This document shows, piece by piece, positions 1 to 11,132 of a stretch of DNA of 64,000 bases (its first letter is position 1; every line of letters begins with the position of its first letter). The DNA lies in contig JAODUP010000104.1 of assembly GCA_025642065.1 (NCBI GenBank), positions 186,001 through 250,000 of the forward strand. Reading direction: 5' to 3'. This stretch comes from Paralvinella palmiformis. Its lineage: Eukaryota > Annelida > Polychaeta > Terebellida > Alvinellidae. Both the position numbers and the translations under genes were made by a program. The notes beneath the pieces were generated by a model that saw nothing but the letters and a program-made list of their open reading frames with translations, did no database searches and was not told the origin of the DNA.

Positions 1-8
1 TATGTGGA

Positions 9-62
9 CATACTATATATATATATATATATAGTGTGTGTGTGTGTGTGTGTGTGTGTGAG
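9..62. repeat. Compound AT/GT microsatellite
   Basis: An uninterrupted (AT)n tract runs straight into a (GT)n tract. No gene signal is attached to it. Confidence 0.9.
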
Positions 63-1740
63 TGTGTAGCACAAATTACACTGGACAGAGAAATAGAGAT
101 TCACTATAGCCCACAATAATTGGTTAGGCTCCCACGTGGTGGGGGGGGGCAAGGTCAGCGTGTGTATTCGCTGTGTATAGTCTAGTTCAGGAGTCATGAC
201 ATTCGATGGATCCAACACGTCAAGCGTAATACGTGATCCTTTGATCCAGTAACAAACTACTGTTAAAAAGAACAGTTTCAAATTTCTGTATCGATTATTA
301 CCGAAGAATGTTTTCTTTCGGTGTGGCCAGAGGAAGTTTTCTTTCATCACTAAATTCACCAAGAGTATACACCGGACAATCTCAAGTGTTACGGGGACGA
401 TCCCAGACTTACGCATCGTCGCAGCTCATAGTAAATGGTTTCAGTGGAAAACTTTACACATTTATCGAAACGATCCAGAAGAGAAAGCTTACACAAAATA
501 CAAAAGCTACCGTAGTTCGAAAATAGTAACTCTGTAGGTATTAAAAAAAGATATCCATATCAGTGTAAATGGAAGTAAGACGTTAAATATCAGTTTGCAC
601 ATTCAGCTGTATGTATATAGTCGCAATTCCGGCAACGAATCGGTGTTTTATGCTTCCAGTGATATTTCGGGAGCATTGCCAATATTTGCCTTTGGATGAC
701 TCAGAATGGTTTTAAACGATATATCATGCTAATTGCTATCGATACGGTTTAACAAAATAGGAACGGAACCGTAGTCGATATTGATTACGTGATTATGCTA
801 ATTTAGTATAATTTCTAAATGGCTATCGAATTAGCCGAAATACCTGGTCCACTAAGTACAGTGCCTTGCGCAGACTCGCAGAGTAAACATCGTTTTAGTA
901 TCCATGCTTTTGATATGAAGAGCATGGTATGTTTGGCTAACGCATCTGACCTTTTTAAAGCCATTGTATAATATATGTGACTATGCATCTTTGTTAGTTT
1001 CAGGAGTTAGTTTTTGGCATGATTATAACAGATCCGGAACATTGACGTTTAAGGTTAAAATAGCGGGGGATTATCACGGTATTATCGCTCAACGGACCCC
1101 CCCCTATAAATCCCACAATGCAAAGCGCGCCTGGTTTGTTTTGGTTTTTAACGTCATCATGCAGTGTGTCTATACGGCTGAATGTTTGGCCTAGGCATCA
1201 CATATTTTACAGCCATCCACGAATATCTAAACAGTGTACTCATTTAACATGAGTTGTATGAGGACAGATTTTACCACTCGTGTCGTAAACGAATTAAGAC
1301 TAGATGGATGTCTTTCTTTGCGAGTGCGACAAATGTTCTGAGCCCTAAAGACATTGTTAACCTTGCGATGTTCGAGTTGCATTCGATAATGGAATTTTAT
1401 TATCACTGTGTTATCGTACATTCAGATTTAGGTCAAATTTAGAGATGACGTTTTACTCGACACTGCCTATCCCGTCAGACGAAAGTAGGACGGACTATGT
1501 ACTTATCTCACCCGCAACGGACTGTTATACTTATAGTGCTATATAATATATCAGGGTCTATGGAAAGACGGATATTTCGCCATATATGGCCATCCACTGT
1601 GCATTATTAAATATAGATACTGTATGAGAAACGCCTGTACAGATATATATGTGTAAATCGGTAAAAATAATTGTCATCATTGTAACGAAAACATTTGACT
1701 TTCTAAGTTGTCTTATTTTGGCGTTAAACAAATATCCATT
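63..1740. other. Stretch without recognisable gene
   Basis: AT-rich, non-repetitive sequence. Open frames of 62-76 codons exist (308-526, 964-1194, 1254-1442) but show no family resemblance and have no convincing splice sites. The missing first exon of the arm-A Star-like copy is not visible here. Confidence 0.6.
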
Positions 1741-4214
1741 AATAGTATTATTATTATTATTATTATTATCATCATCGTGAAGACATGAACGACGAAGTGT
1801 TCAGAAATGACATGCTTCATTACTGTCCAACAGAAGAAATGTTAAAGTAGACGATGGCCAGGAACGATGTAGGATTAATATTATTATTATATACATATTG
1901 TATATGATAAAATTACATATTAATATATTTTATTTTTAATATTATTATTATTTCGGTCAGTATTATTACGATGGTCAGGTATAATATTGGCTGATGAGAA
2001 TCATTACAGGTATCCGCAATGTTCGTATCTACACCTGTCATTCATCGATGACTGTTAGAAATTCGTAACATATTATTATTAATAAAGTAATCGCTACTCG
2101 TCTCTTTATTATGTCAGTTTTATTATTTACCTATGATTCGCTGACTTGATGACGTTATTTCTAATAATAGATGTCGGTTACTGATCCATGATTTACAGAG
2201 TTATCTCCCAGTCTAGGACACTAACACTTGTGTGAGACAAACGATTTTAGAGGCCTGACAATTAGATCGTTCCCGAAAGGACAAGTAAACTGGTGAATAA
2301 AAAAAGAGACATTTAACCTCAACCTAAAGCTTCTATGTATATTTGAGTGATGTATGAGTGCATTACATTCCAAGGAGACCGACAAATAATCTATTTTAAT
2401 CCTTCAGAGAACTATGTCAGTACTAGACAACAACAGTTATTTGATGACCTTTGTAAATACGTATATGAAGATATAATAGACGACCCTTTCTGACAATCAG
2501 CATACCCTTTAAGGATGTGATAAGACATGAACCTCATACCTGACACAGACACGGAGTCATGTTAAGGCTAAACCGATTGCTGATAACTGTACGGATTGGA
2601 GTTTTTTTTAAATCGAGAGCAGGTTATAATTAATATGTCTTAAGTGAGGCTGCATGGTAATTATTAACCACAGCTGGTAACATTGCATGCTTAAATGCAA
2701 TAACTGCTGCTATCACAAGGATATGATAAAACTCAACAAACATGACTATTAAATAGCAAAATTTGCGTAATACAGCTATGTATTCCAGTGATATAGTACG
2801 GTACACACATATCTTACTTATAATTTGTGCTGGAGTTATATTGAAGAAGCCGTGGTACACGATGGGGGTGAATAACTGTATTTTGGCACTTATATAAATA
2901 GTAACTGGACACAGAAGAAAGGTTATGAAACCTTGAAATAATAATCAATGCAATAACGCTGCTGATCAGCGAATTCAAGCATGTTCTATCGGATGTTTCA
3001 TTTGAAGCACGGACAATAATATACTGATTTAGAAAAGATACTAGAGTATCCATCGTATAGATTTTAATCGTGTAGATCAGTGTCGTAGATAAGATAAAAC
3101 TAAAAGTAGCATCACTTCAATGAGGATTTTGTTTACACTTTCCGAGTGTCGTAGTTACAGTTTCTTGAAGGACGACGGACGAAATGTTTGTTAAAACGAA
3201 TATTATATGATGCATTCTGGTATGTTTCTGAGTGGTATTAGTGGTATTAAATGCGGTACAACAGTACCGATTTCTCTCTGTTGTCTTCCAAATGGGTATA
3301 TCTTCCTAATGGACTTTCTCCTTGCAGACCGATCAATAACAAACTATTTTGTTTCTATGATGGTCGGTGATGGGTAACTGTCTTGAGAATCAGATAACAC
3401 TCCACCCCCTCACGTTGACAACATGTATGCAGTTAAATGTAAGAATATTGAGTGAAAACAGGCAGAATTACATTTAGAGTGTGAATAGAGAAATGTCCAT
3501 CTTGTTAAACTGAAACTTACGCTTCAAGTTCTTGTCCTGTTTCATGAAGAGCAATAATCCTCGTATTATTCTTTTTGTATTGTAGTATTATAATCCACAT
3601 CTGTACTACATATTTATATAGAGTATTTAATTCTTAATGCGATATGAAGAGCTCAGCGTTTGTCGACCGTGATGAGAGTGGAGTGACTAGATGGTAGTGA
3701 TAAAAAGCCACTTTCTAACATGGCAATTTAACCTTAACCAGAGTGCAGGCGCGTTATCTGGCAGGGCACGTTTCACCAGACTTCTTTATTATACCAACTG
3801 TCATTATCTACGATAAGAAATAAATGTGGACACGAAAAAAGAACTACGACCTACAAGAAGTATAACGTGTTACGGCCAAAGCATATCGGTGAAAATTAAA
3901 GTATGAGCTATACTTAAATTATCTGTGGAAATACTGTATATTGTTACTGCGAGATGCTCTACCTTCATATGGTTTGCGCTGTTTATATTGGAAATGAAAT
4001 ATCGAGATTCAGATGAATTACTAAATATACTTTCTGAGTCAGTCCTGTTTAAATCTTTAAAAAAAAGAAGATAAGACATTAGCACTGCTTTATCATGTAT
4101 TGAAGTTGCTAAAGCAGTATTTGTTAATTTTGGTTTACTTAGCATATCGCCTTTGAGTTCTTTCGCAATGATTAATGATTGTTATAGTCGGCAACATCAC
4201 TATGTTTGATGGAA

Positions 4215-4312
4215 TGTTGCTGTTTTACGGCCGCTTTTGTGTTCAAGGTAGTGACCTCCATGGGTAATGAGGCGAAGACTAGTATGCTTCGTGGACTGAA
4301 TACAATGTAGAG
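4215..4312 (-). mobile_element. SINE family 1, 3' fragment
   Basis: The reverse complement carries the family's 3' body: a 'tggccgtaaaac'-type end and a 'ggaggtcac' block. The tRNA-like head is absent. The inverted partner in arm B is at 22,795-22,910, so this fragment predates the arm duplication. Confidence 0.6.
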
Positions 4313-4345
4313 AAATAATCAATACGCACACACACACACACACAC

Positions 4346-4630
4346 ACAATTGTATATTTGGTTGTAGGACCTTTCCCTTTGGAGTCGAGCCTCAGCCATA
4401 TGTTCTAGATATGATCAGCGCTGAGACTAAATAACAACTTATCGTGTCCAGTAGTGTCTACCCTGGTATATAACCAGTGACGCCTCTCCGATTGTCTACA
4501 CGGTCTCGCCGTCAATATGTCGAAGTCGGGGTCCGGTTGCTGTTTTGGCGACGCAATATTTTAATTTCACGTTTCATCATCGGCGAGCGGCACGAAATGA
4601 TCACACATAATCACATACCTTTTAAACTTA
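4346..4630 (+). repeat. 285-bp direct repeat R, copy 1
   Basis: Nearly identical to 5,506-5,790; one G/A difference is obvious at the 'catcggcgagcgg' site. It begins next to a (CA)n tract and includes a TATA-like 'ggtatataaccag'. The two copies bracket the LTR-like element X. A shorter relative of its first 90 bases occurs at 8,445-8,510. Confidence 0.85.
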
Positions 4631-5505
4631 TGAGGGTTAGCTGTTAGGTTCGAGTAAATCGTAGTATTTACTCAGGTTTGAGACGATATTTCGTTCTAGT
4701 CCAGTAATAATCCATTGTGCGGTATTGCTACTTTGTTTTTATTTTAGTTTAATCGCTTTAGTGAGTCCATACTGTGTTAGTGTGCATTCTCTTTGTTGTG
4801 GACAAACTGTAATGTTTGTTAACACGCTGAGGCTATATATAGGGCTTGAAACTGTGTTAGTGTACATTCTTTTGTTATGAACAAACTGTAATGTTTGTTA
4901 ACACGCTGAGGCTATATATAGGGCTTGAATTTTCACTTAGGTTAGAGAAGAACTTCGACGCCAGACCAGTCGGACGTGTATTGATACACGGTTCATATAG
5001 GTAGGATTTATTCAGCTATTCGAACCCAGAGTAAAGCTGAGGTCAGCATCTGAGGTGTCGAAATGCTTTATATATAGGTTTCTTTTGGACCACAGAAAAT
5101 TACTGTTGAATGTAAACTGTGGTGTCAAAATAGTTTGATATGTATGTAGCAAGTCACCATTGAACCACACGCACGTGTTTGTTGCGAGCTGTGGTATCAA
5201 ATGGTATGTTTTTACGTGCTTCCGCTTTTTGTACGTAGCCTGCATGTAGCCGCTTTCCTGTGGGCGTGACATATTTGTCGCGTACGAAAAGCGAATTAGC
5301 TGGTTCCCACAGGCTGATGAGTAGACCAGACACATGCTTAGGTATACGCACACATTTATCAATATGTGGAGGCATTGAACATTTAATATTTAGATTAATG
5401 TATGTATAGTTGTATTTAGATTTATGGAGGTAAGTTTCGAAGGAGGTTTAGATATGTTGATGCTCTGTGCCTGTTGCCTCTTACTATGTACCCTAAAACA
5501 CACAC
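4631..5505 (+). mobile_element. LTR-like repeat X, copy 1 with duplicated TATA block
   Basis: An 870-bp repeat that recurs inverted at 60,913-61,745, partially at 12,532-12,832 and as a short piece at 21,243-21,350. It contains 'gctatatatagggcttgaa' followed about 20 bases later by a conserved block ending in 'cagtcggacgtgtat', which resembles a promoter and start region of an LTR. The TATA block is duplicated in tandem here (about 4,775-4,930) and single in the 61-kb copy. Open frames of 73 and 116 codons on the minus strand (5,012-5,375) are shared with the 61-kb copy but match no family I know. The right end merges with a microsatellite-anchored motif and (CA)n. Its class is uncertain: LTR, solo LTR or other repeat. 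Confidence 0.6.
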
Positions 5506-5790
5506 AATTGTATATTTGGTTGTAGGACCTTTCCCTTTGGAGTCGAGCCTCAGCCATATGTTCTAGATATGATCAGCGCTGAGACTAAATAACAACTTAT
5601 CGTGTCCAGTAGTGTCTACCCTGGTATATAACCAGTGACGCCTCTCCGATTGTCTACACGGTCTCGCCGTCAATATGTCGAAGTCGGGGTCCGGTTGCTG
5701 TTTTGGCGACGCAATATTTTAATTTCACGTTTCATCATCAGCGAGCGGCACGAAATGATCACACATAATCACATACCTTTTAAACTTCGA
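5506..5790 (+). repeat. 285-bp direct repeat R, copy 2
   Basis: Second copy of the 4,346-4,630 unit. It continues rightward into sequence absent from copy 1, so copy 1 is cut at 'ttttaaactt' where element X starts. Confidence 0.85.
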
Positions 5791-6029
5791 AAGTTGCTCA
5801 CAGCGGCGACGTACGAAGCACAAGTAACTCTACAGGACGGCGTGAATGGAATAACGTAGGATTGTTTATAGGAGTCGTTCAGGGTGATGAAGTCCGATCT
5901 CATGCCATAAATTGAAACAGCTAGGTTTTGGCGGAAAAGTGGGGACATGGATTCATAACTTTCTCATTGATAGAACCCGGGCCATCACAGGTGTGAAACT
6001 TTTGTGCACACGTGTGTGTGGTGATGATT

Positions 6030-6207
6030 GACGTTTTACGGCCACCTTTGTGCACAAGGTAGGCTAAATGGGCCGAGCGACATCCAAAGGTAACGAAGCG
6101 AAGTCAGAGATGAAACGCCCTTCAGATATGCCCACGCCAACGTTCGAAAACAGCTGGTATAGAGATATGTGGTCCAACACGCTGCCGCTACAGCACGGAG
6201 GCGCCCC
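6030..6207 (-). mobile_element. SINE family 1, near full length
   Basis: The reverse complement starts 'ggcgcctccgtg', has an A-box-like segment, a 'gttcgaa' B-box core, the conserved 'gtcgctcggcccattta' body and a tail in 'gtaaaacgtcaatcatca'. This is the standard layout of a tRNA-derived, RNA polymerase III SINE. Confidence 0.8.
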
Positions 6208-6359
6208 CTGTTGAAGGTGGAAGTATGTCACTATAAACCAAAGGCGGACTAAATTCAGTCTGCAGTTCTTATTAAGTGTTGCTGAAACATGTAATTCATC
6301 ATAATTATGACGGTTGCCTACCACGTGGTATACAAAGATTACAAGTGACGTGTTTAGTT

Positions 6360-6600
6360 GAATCCGGGACAAAATCTCACAAGACAAAATCCCTGCATTT
6401 AGCCTACCAAGTGCACAAAAGTGGCCTGTAAAACACCAATCATCATCATCATAATCACAGGACAAAATCCCATGGTACAAAATCTACCCGGACATAATCC
6501 GACCGTACCAAATGCCACGGGACATAATCCCAGAAAGTGAAAAGAGGGACAAAATCCCACACAAAAGTCACAATAAAATTTAAATACTTTTTCTTCATTT
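6360..6600. repeat. Cluster of GGGACAWAATCCC-type short palindromes, with SINE 3' end inside
   Basis: At least eight variants of a 13-base unit (GGGA-CAWAA-TCCC) lie at 14-base or similar spacing around 6,364-6,392 and 6,457-6,560. A 60-base SINE family 1 tail on the plus strand (about 6,393-6,455) interrupts them. An inverted set lies at about 6,885-6,948. Confidence 0.7.
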
Positions 6601-6948
6601 ATTAATATACACAGTGAACTTAAATGACCATTTTTCTTTATGTTTTACCAGGTAAATTAATGAAATGAAATAAATTAACAAATTTAATGAAATAATGCCC
6701 TAAAATATTTACAAGGATCGATTCAAGCTGATTTGTTAATTGCAGATAATTACTCGGTTAACTGATGGCATGAACGTTTGTTGTAATTGGAGCCCATTGA
6801 AATCTAAATTGCAATTACAATTGGCATCAGTGAAAGCAACACAGTATTGTGATAAAATGTAGTTCTCTTATTAATTTAGTGTGTGCTTTTATTTTATTGT
6901 GTGGGATGTTGTCCCTCTTCTCTTTCCGGGATTATGTCCTGTGGCATT
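6508..6948. mobile_element. Foldback element candidate
   Basis: About 70 bases at 6,508-6,580 reappear in reverse complement at 6,885-6,948, sharing 'aatgccac', 'ggacataatccc' and a run ending in 'aataaaat'. They flank about 300 bases of AT-rich sequence. This is a typical foldback or MITE layout, but no transposase or clear target duplication was seen. Confidence 0.55.
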
Positions 6949-7197
6949 AAACATCAATAAATAATGTTTAAAACATCAATAAATAATGTTTAAAACATCA
7001 ATAAATAATGTTTAAAACATCAATAAATAATGTTTAAAACATCAATAAATAATGTTTAAAACATCAATAAATAATGTTTAAAACATCAATAAATAATGTT
7101 TAAAACATCAATAAATGATGTTTAAAACATCAATAAATGATGTTTAAAACATCAATAAATAATGTTTAAAACATCAATAAATAATGTTTAAAACATG
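6948..7197. repeat. 22-bp minisatellite, about 11 units
   Basis: Unit 'aaaacatcaataaataatgt' plus tt, repeated with period 22 and near-perfect identity; two units carry 'aaatgatg'. Each unit starts AAACAT and ends ATGTTT, so every unit is itself an imperfect hairpin. The array abuts the foldback element on its left. Confidence 0.95.
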
Positions 7198-7260
7198 GGC
7201 CTGAAGAAAACTGTGAATCAATCAAAAAGTAATTTTGGTAATTTTTGTTTCATCTTTCTC

Positions 7261-7264
<4 letters not shown>

Positions 7265-7292
<28 letters not shown>
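7265..7292. repeat. (AT)n microsatellite in intron
   Basis: Pure AT tract just upstream of the acceptor of the arm-A Star-like exon 2. The arm-B copy has a longer tract at the same place. Confidence 0.85.
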
Positions 7293-7296
<4 letters not shown>

Positions 7297-7324
7297 ATTA
7301 TATTTAGTTTCTTGTTTGATGCAG

Positions 7325-7519
7325 AAACAAGGATTCTTTGTTGAATGTGGTGCCCTGGACGGAGAGAGATCGTCAAACACCATCTGGTTGGAACAGAAGC
7401 AAAGTTGGAATGGTTTGCTGATCGAGATGGATCCTTCCTACTATCTTCAGGTTCGCGGCAAGAACAGGAAATGTTATTCAATCAACGCATGCTTGAGTCC
7501 AGAAGAATATCCAATAAAG
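7325..7519 (+). CDS. Star/FkbM-like protein, exon 2, arm-A copy
   Basis: Encodes the first half of an FkbM-type (Methyltransf_21) domain as found in invertebrate Star-like proteins. It opens KQGFFVECGALDGE, the family's counterpart of the SAM-binding motif I. The 195-nt exon runs from acceptor gatgcag| to donor aag|gtaagg, phase 0 at both ends, 65 codons. An alternative acceptor, tatttag| at 7,307, would add 17 nt and break phase, so the downstream one is preferred. It differs from the arm-B exon at only two synonymous sites. No matching signal-anchor exon is seen upstream in the window, so this copy may be 5' truncated or have its first exon before base 1. Methylation has not been shown for Star proteins; they act in the secretory pathway. 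Confidence 0.8.
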
Positions 7520-7801
7520 GTAAGGTTCTTTGATCACTTATGATCTTCACCAGAGATTAAGTAGCTGATCATTAAACAATCACGGTAACACAGTTCAGAG
7601 GACGTATATCGTATGTGTATTATGGCATCTAAATTTCTATGATGATTTCAAGAATACACATAACGGGCATCACAATAACTATTATTTTGTTCAATTTGAT
7701 TTCGGCAAATATAATCAACCATTTATCAGACTTCTATCATTATTAGTATTGTTCAACATTTTCCAAGAAAATTGCTCAGTTTTGCTTTTCTTTTATTGTA
7801 G

Positions 7802-8179
7802 ATGCAGTTCAAAGAACATACAATGGGTGAAGGACGTCTGGTAACTGACACGAAGATATCACAGCAGGACCAGCATCTGATTCATGACTCTTACTGTTTC
7901 CCATTATATTCCCTTATGCTAGCACTAAACAGAACCAGAATCGACTATTTCAGTCTGGATGTTGAAGGAATGGAGCTACCCATCTTAAAGTCGATTCCTT
8001 TTGATAAGTTAGATATTGCAGTGTTGACGGTGGAATATAAACATGGCAAGGGCAAGAGTGAATATACAGATTTCATGCGTCGAAAGGGATATAAAAAGGT
8101 CAAGGAACTGAATTTTGTTATAAAAGATTTGTACCTTGGAGGAAGTGACTTTGTATTTGTCAGGGAGGACTTGCTATAG
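7802..8179 (+). CDS. Star/FkbM-like protein, exon 3, arm-A copy
   Basis: Terminal exon of the same gene, joined in phase 0 from the acceptor at 7,800-7,801 after a 282-nt intron with a pyrimidine-rich 3' end. It encodes 125 residues and a TAG stop. Residues about 46-65 of the exon hold DYFSLDVEGMELPILKSI, the conserved D-x-E-G block of FkbM-type domains, followed by a beta-strand segment AVLTVEYKH. The first 250 nt match the arm-B exon almost perfectly. The last 130 nt carry about 12 changes, 6 of them amino-acid replacements (G/D, T/A, R/H, V/F, D/E, S/C). The reading frame is intact, so the copy could be functional if a first exon exists. Confidence 0.82.
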   Translation: MQFKEHTMGEGRLVTDTKISQQDQHLIHDSYCFPLYSLMLALNRTRIDYFSLDVEGMELPILKSIPFDKLDIAVLTVEYKHGKGKSEYTDFMRRKGYKKVKELNFVIKDLYLGGSDFVFVREDLL

Positions 8180-9266
8180 ACTGAAGTGAAAGGTCAGCCC
8201 ATACCCCTCCCCCCATAATTTGCTCAAACTATGCACCTCTTTCAAAATCCCTTACTGAAAATGGTTTGTGTGCAGTTAGAGTGAAGCAGACTTCACACAT
8301 GATCACCAACGTGCCTAATTGAGCATATCAATGACTTTTCTTCTGACATTGTAAACAGTTCACAAATAGTTTGCCTTTAACTATATAGATCTTTCTCTCT
8401 AATATATATATATTATATATATATATATATATGGTAGGATGTTATCTAGAAGGTCGCCCTTTGGTCATATGTTGTAGATGTGACTAGCTGTGAGGCTAAA
8501 CAAAGGGCTCCCTTACTCACTAACTCACTCACTCACTGTGTGTGTGTGTCTCTCTCTCTCTCTCTCTCTCTCTGTATGTGTGTGTTTCTGTATGTGCACG
8601 TTCGTGCGTGCGTGAGGGGCAGCTTTATGTATGCAAACTGTGATAAATGAGCATACATCTTCAGCAGTTATCAGTGATATTCATTTGATTATAAAAATAA
8701 TAAACGATTGCCAGCAGCCGTCCTTTCACGTCGTATCATGGGACCACTCTGTAATATTTATCTGTGTGTGTGTGCGTGCGTGTGCGAAGAATAAATTATA
8801 CGGGCTTAAAAAGGGCAAGAGACACACATGTATCTAACTAACCACCTTTAGCAATAATCACCTGTGGCAATGATAAACCACCTCCTTGTGTTGCTCTGAT
8901 GGACCATTCCAGTAATTTTAATAACTTATTGCATAAATATATCACAAACTATTATGCTTAAATACTAGCTAATTTAATAAGTAAAATTAAAAGTTAAAAA
9001 AATTATAGTATAGTATTAAAAGTATTTGATACCAGCTGCTGTTATCTCTGTTTGCAAATTGATAATGTAATGAATAGATGAATATTCTGATTTATTGTCT
9101 AATATTCAGATTACAATATTATTCATAAATAACATTGTCCTGATATAGGTAATAGGACTTGACGTCACTAGAAGTGGGGACCCTGTTTAAATATACAGAG
9201 CTGAGTTGATATGAGAATAAGTTCAGATTAGAAACTATTTTTACATGCAACAGGGCAACAGTGAAA
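8180..9266. other. 3' flank of arm-A Star-like exons, microsatellite rich
   Basis: Holds the presumed 3' UTR (alignable to 21,683-21,550 in arm B), an (AT)n tract near 8,401-8,432, a relative of repeat R at 8,445-8,510, then (TG)n and (TC)n tracts at 8,538-8,584. No further coding sequence is recognised. Confidence 0.6.
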
Positions 9267-9286
9267 AATATATATATATATCTGTT

Positions 9287-9331
<45 letters not shown>
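9267..9331. repeat. (TA)(TC)(TA) compound microsatellite
   Basis: Three adjoining dinucleotide tracts. The long open frame through it on the minus strand (9,119-9,475) is a repeat artefact. Confidence 0.9.
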
Positions 9332-9469
9332 GAAATAAGTGGTGTGTGTGTGTGTCGAGAATTGTACACTGTAGTCATCTTTTGTGTGAGTGAAATGTAA
9401 AACATGCCAGTGAACATCCCCTCCCTCTATCTCCCTTTCTATGCGCGTGTGTATGTGGGTGTATGTGTG

Positions 9470-10650
9470 ATTCAAGAATTCTACACTGTAGCCATCTTAG
9501 AATATATGCATGTTAATTATTTTATGCAGCAATCTAAAATTATTCATGTGTATAAATGGTCTCGTGGGAATAAATAATCACAAATACGAATTGATGATTT
9601 TGTGATGATTTAATTGAAAGAAACGAAATGCACAGAACAGAAATGACTGCAAGCTTCAACAAAATTCATATAATCGTCTACGTCGCTTCAGTTACGTACT
9701 AAGTGTAACCTTGTATATTCAAATCCGTCATCGAACCAAATCTCGTGCGACCGCCATGTTGGTACGGTGAGCAGTTGAAATTTGTCTTTTCGGGGGAAAA
9801 TTATATGTTATGTGACTAAAATAAGAACAAATTAACACACAAAAAAACAACAACAAACGCTCAACTTTACAGGATAGAGCCGGAGATAATTTCAGGTTTT
9901 TGAGGGGAAATTGGCACGACACATCCACTAGGATATGTCAGAATTATAATGTCAGGTTGGTTTAGAAGTATACAGCTAGATATAACTTGTGTGTGGGGTT
10001 GGGTTGTTTGTGTGTGTGTGTGTGTGTGTGTTGCTTATTCATTTCATGGAATTGATCTTATTCTACTGCATCTAATGACTGACTATTACTACTCTTAAAA
10101 ATTGGTTTTGTTTTACGTGGAAAAGATCATTAATTTTAGGGCCATTCCTAGCTATGGATAGACCTTTCTCACATCAGGCGCTTAGTTCTAATTTGATCAG
10201 AGCTTTGGGGGTCCCGGTAAGATGGAATACACATGTATTAAATTTATTACAGCACTCCATATATGCCGGGTTGTGTACACACATACATTTTTTAGACTAT
10301 AGAGTATACCACACCAAAGTCCCTGTAGCCTTGTCCACTTTTATTGTCCTTTTCGCTACCTGGCAGTCGACTGGTGAAAACGTTCTCCCATTCGTTCTGA
10401 TGTATCATGGTACTCAAGTAAATCTCATGGTGCACTATCACACTGCGTATCACTTCTACAGACTGAACGCTTCTAATTAGAACTGCTGCCATTTAATTCT
10501 CAGACATGGTACTAGATATATATATATATACAACTCTGGTGAAGAGACGGTGGAAGGTTCCAAAAGGTGCTTTCAATAGAAGATAATAAAAAATAGGGGA
10601 AATGCCTTAGCACCTGAACAAGACCAAATAGACCAGAACATAAGCTGTAA
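9470..10650. other. Arm-A sequence without recognised gene
   Basis: Aligns in inverted orientation with about 20,260-21,180 (for example around 9,500-9,600 and 10,150-10,500). The plus-strand frame at 10,154-10,480 and its shadow at 10,292-10,492 are partly preserved in arm B as sequence, but not as a convincing protein. This may be the degraded 5' part of the adjacent LINE. A (GT)n tract lies at 10,012-10,031. Confidence 0.45.
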
Positions 10651-10937
10651 AGATCACATGGACAGTTTCTCAGCACTCTCCGAAACAGTCGTCACGAAAC
10701 TCTAATGGTTTTTGTGAATTGGATCTTGTCACAACATGGCTGATCAAAGACTGTTTCCAGGTACTTAGTGTACCCATGACGAAAATAGTATATTGGCACT
10801 AAGTAGTGAATCGTTTTCTGCTATGATGAAGTCTGCAAAAGTGACACGCTTAATGAAAACTCTGTGTCTGGACAGAAACCACCAACCTGTCTCTAATTTA
10901 TCCTTCAGCTCGAAATTAATTGAGGGAGTTCTTCTTA

Positions 10938-11132
10938 ACCCTTCGCCCCTCCTGGGACATACGTCCTTGACAACAGTCTTCCAAAGTCTTCTGTTCTGTG
11001 CTTTGTTTTCAAGCTCCCTCCAGCTGTAACCTGTCCTCTTTATGTCTATCAGGAGATCCAGTATCCGCGTATTTGTTGGGCGTCCCCCTTTTCTCTGTCC
11101 TTGTGGGTTCCAGGTTCGGGCCTGCATGGTGA
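10938..11132 (-). mobile_element. 3' tail of an RTE-like LINE, short insertion
   Basis: The minus strand encodes ARTWNPQGQRKGGRPTNTRI, then SWRELENKAQNRRLWKTVV and a CPRRGEG end. This is the characteristic C-terminus of RTE/BovB-like endonuclease-reverse transcriptases. Only about 190 bases are present, 5' truncated as is normal for LINE insertions. It splits the L2/Jockey-type LINE and is flanked on both sides by 'ttgagggagt', which looks like a 10-bp target-site duplication. The arm-B copy has that sequence once with no insert. Confidence 0.8.

Noticed and set aside
5012..5375. Protein-coding gene of 116 or 73 codons
   Set aside because: Open in element X copies 1 and 3, but in two overlapping frames with no family match and not in the other copies. 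More likely chance openness within a recent repeat.
6948..7197. CRISPR-like array
   Set aside because: The 22-bp units are contiguous with no unique spacers, and the context is an animal genome. It is a minisatellite, as are the 21-bp and 37-bp arrays.
9119..9475. 118-codon minus-strand frame
   Set aside because: Mostly translated TA, TC and TG simple repeat.
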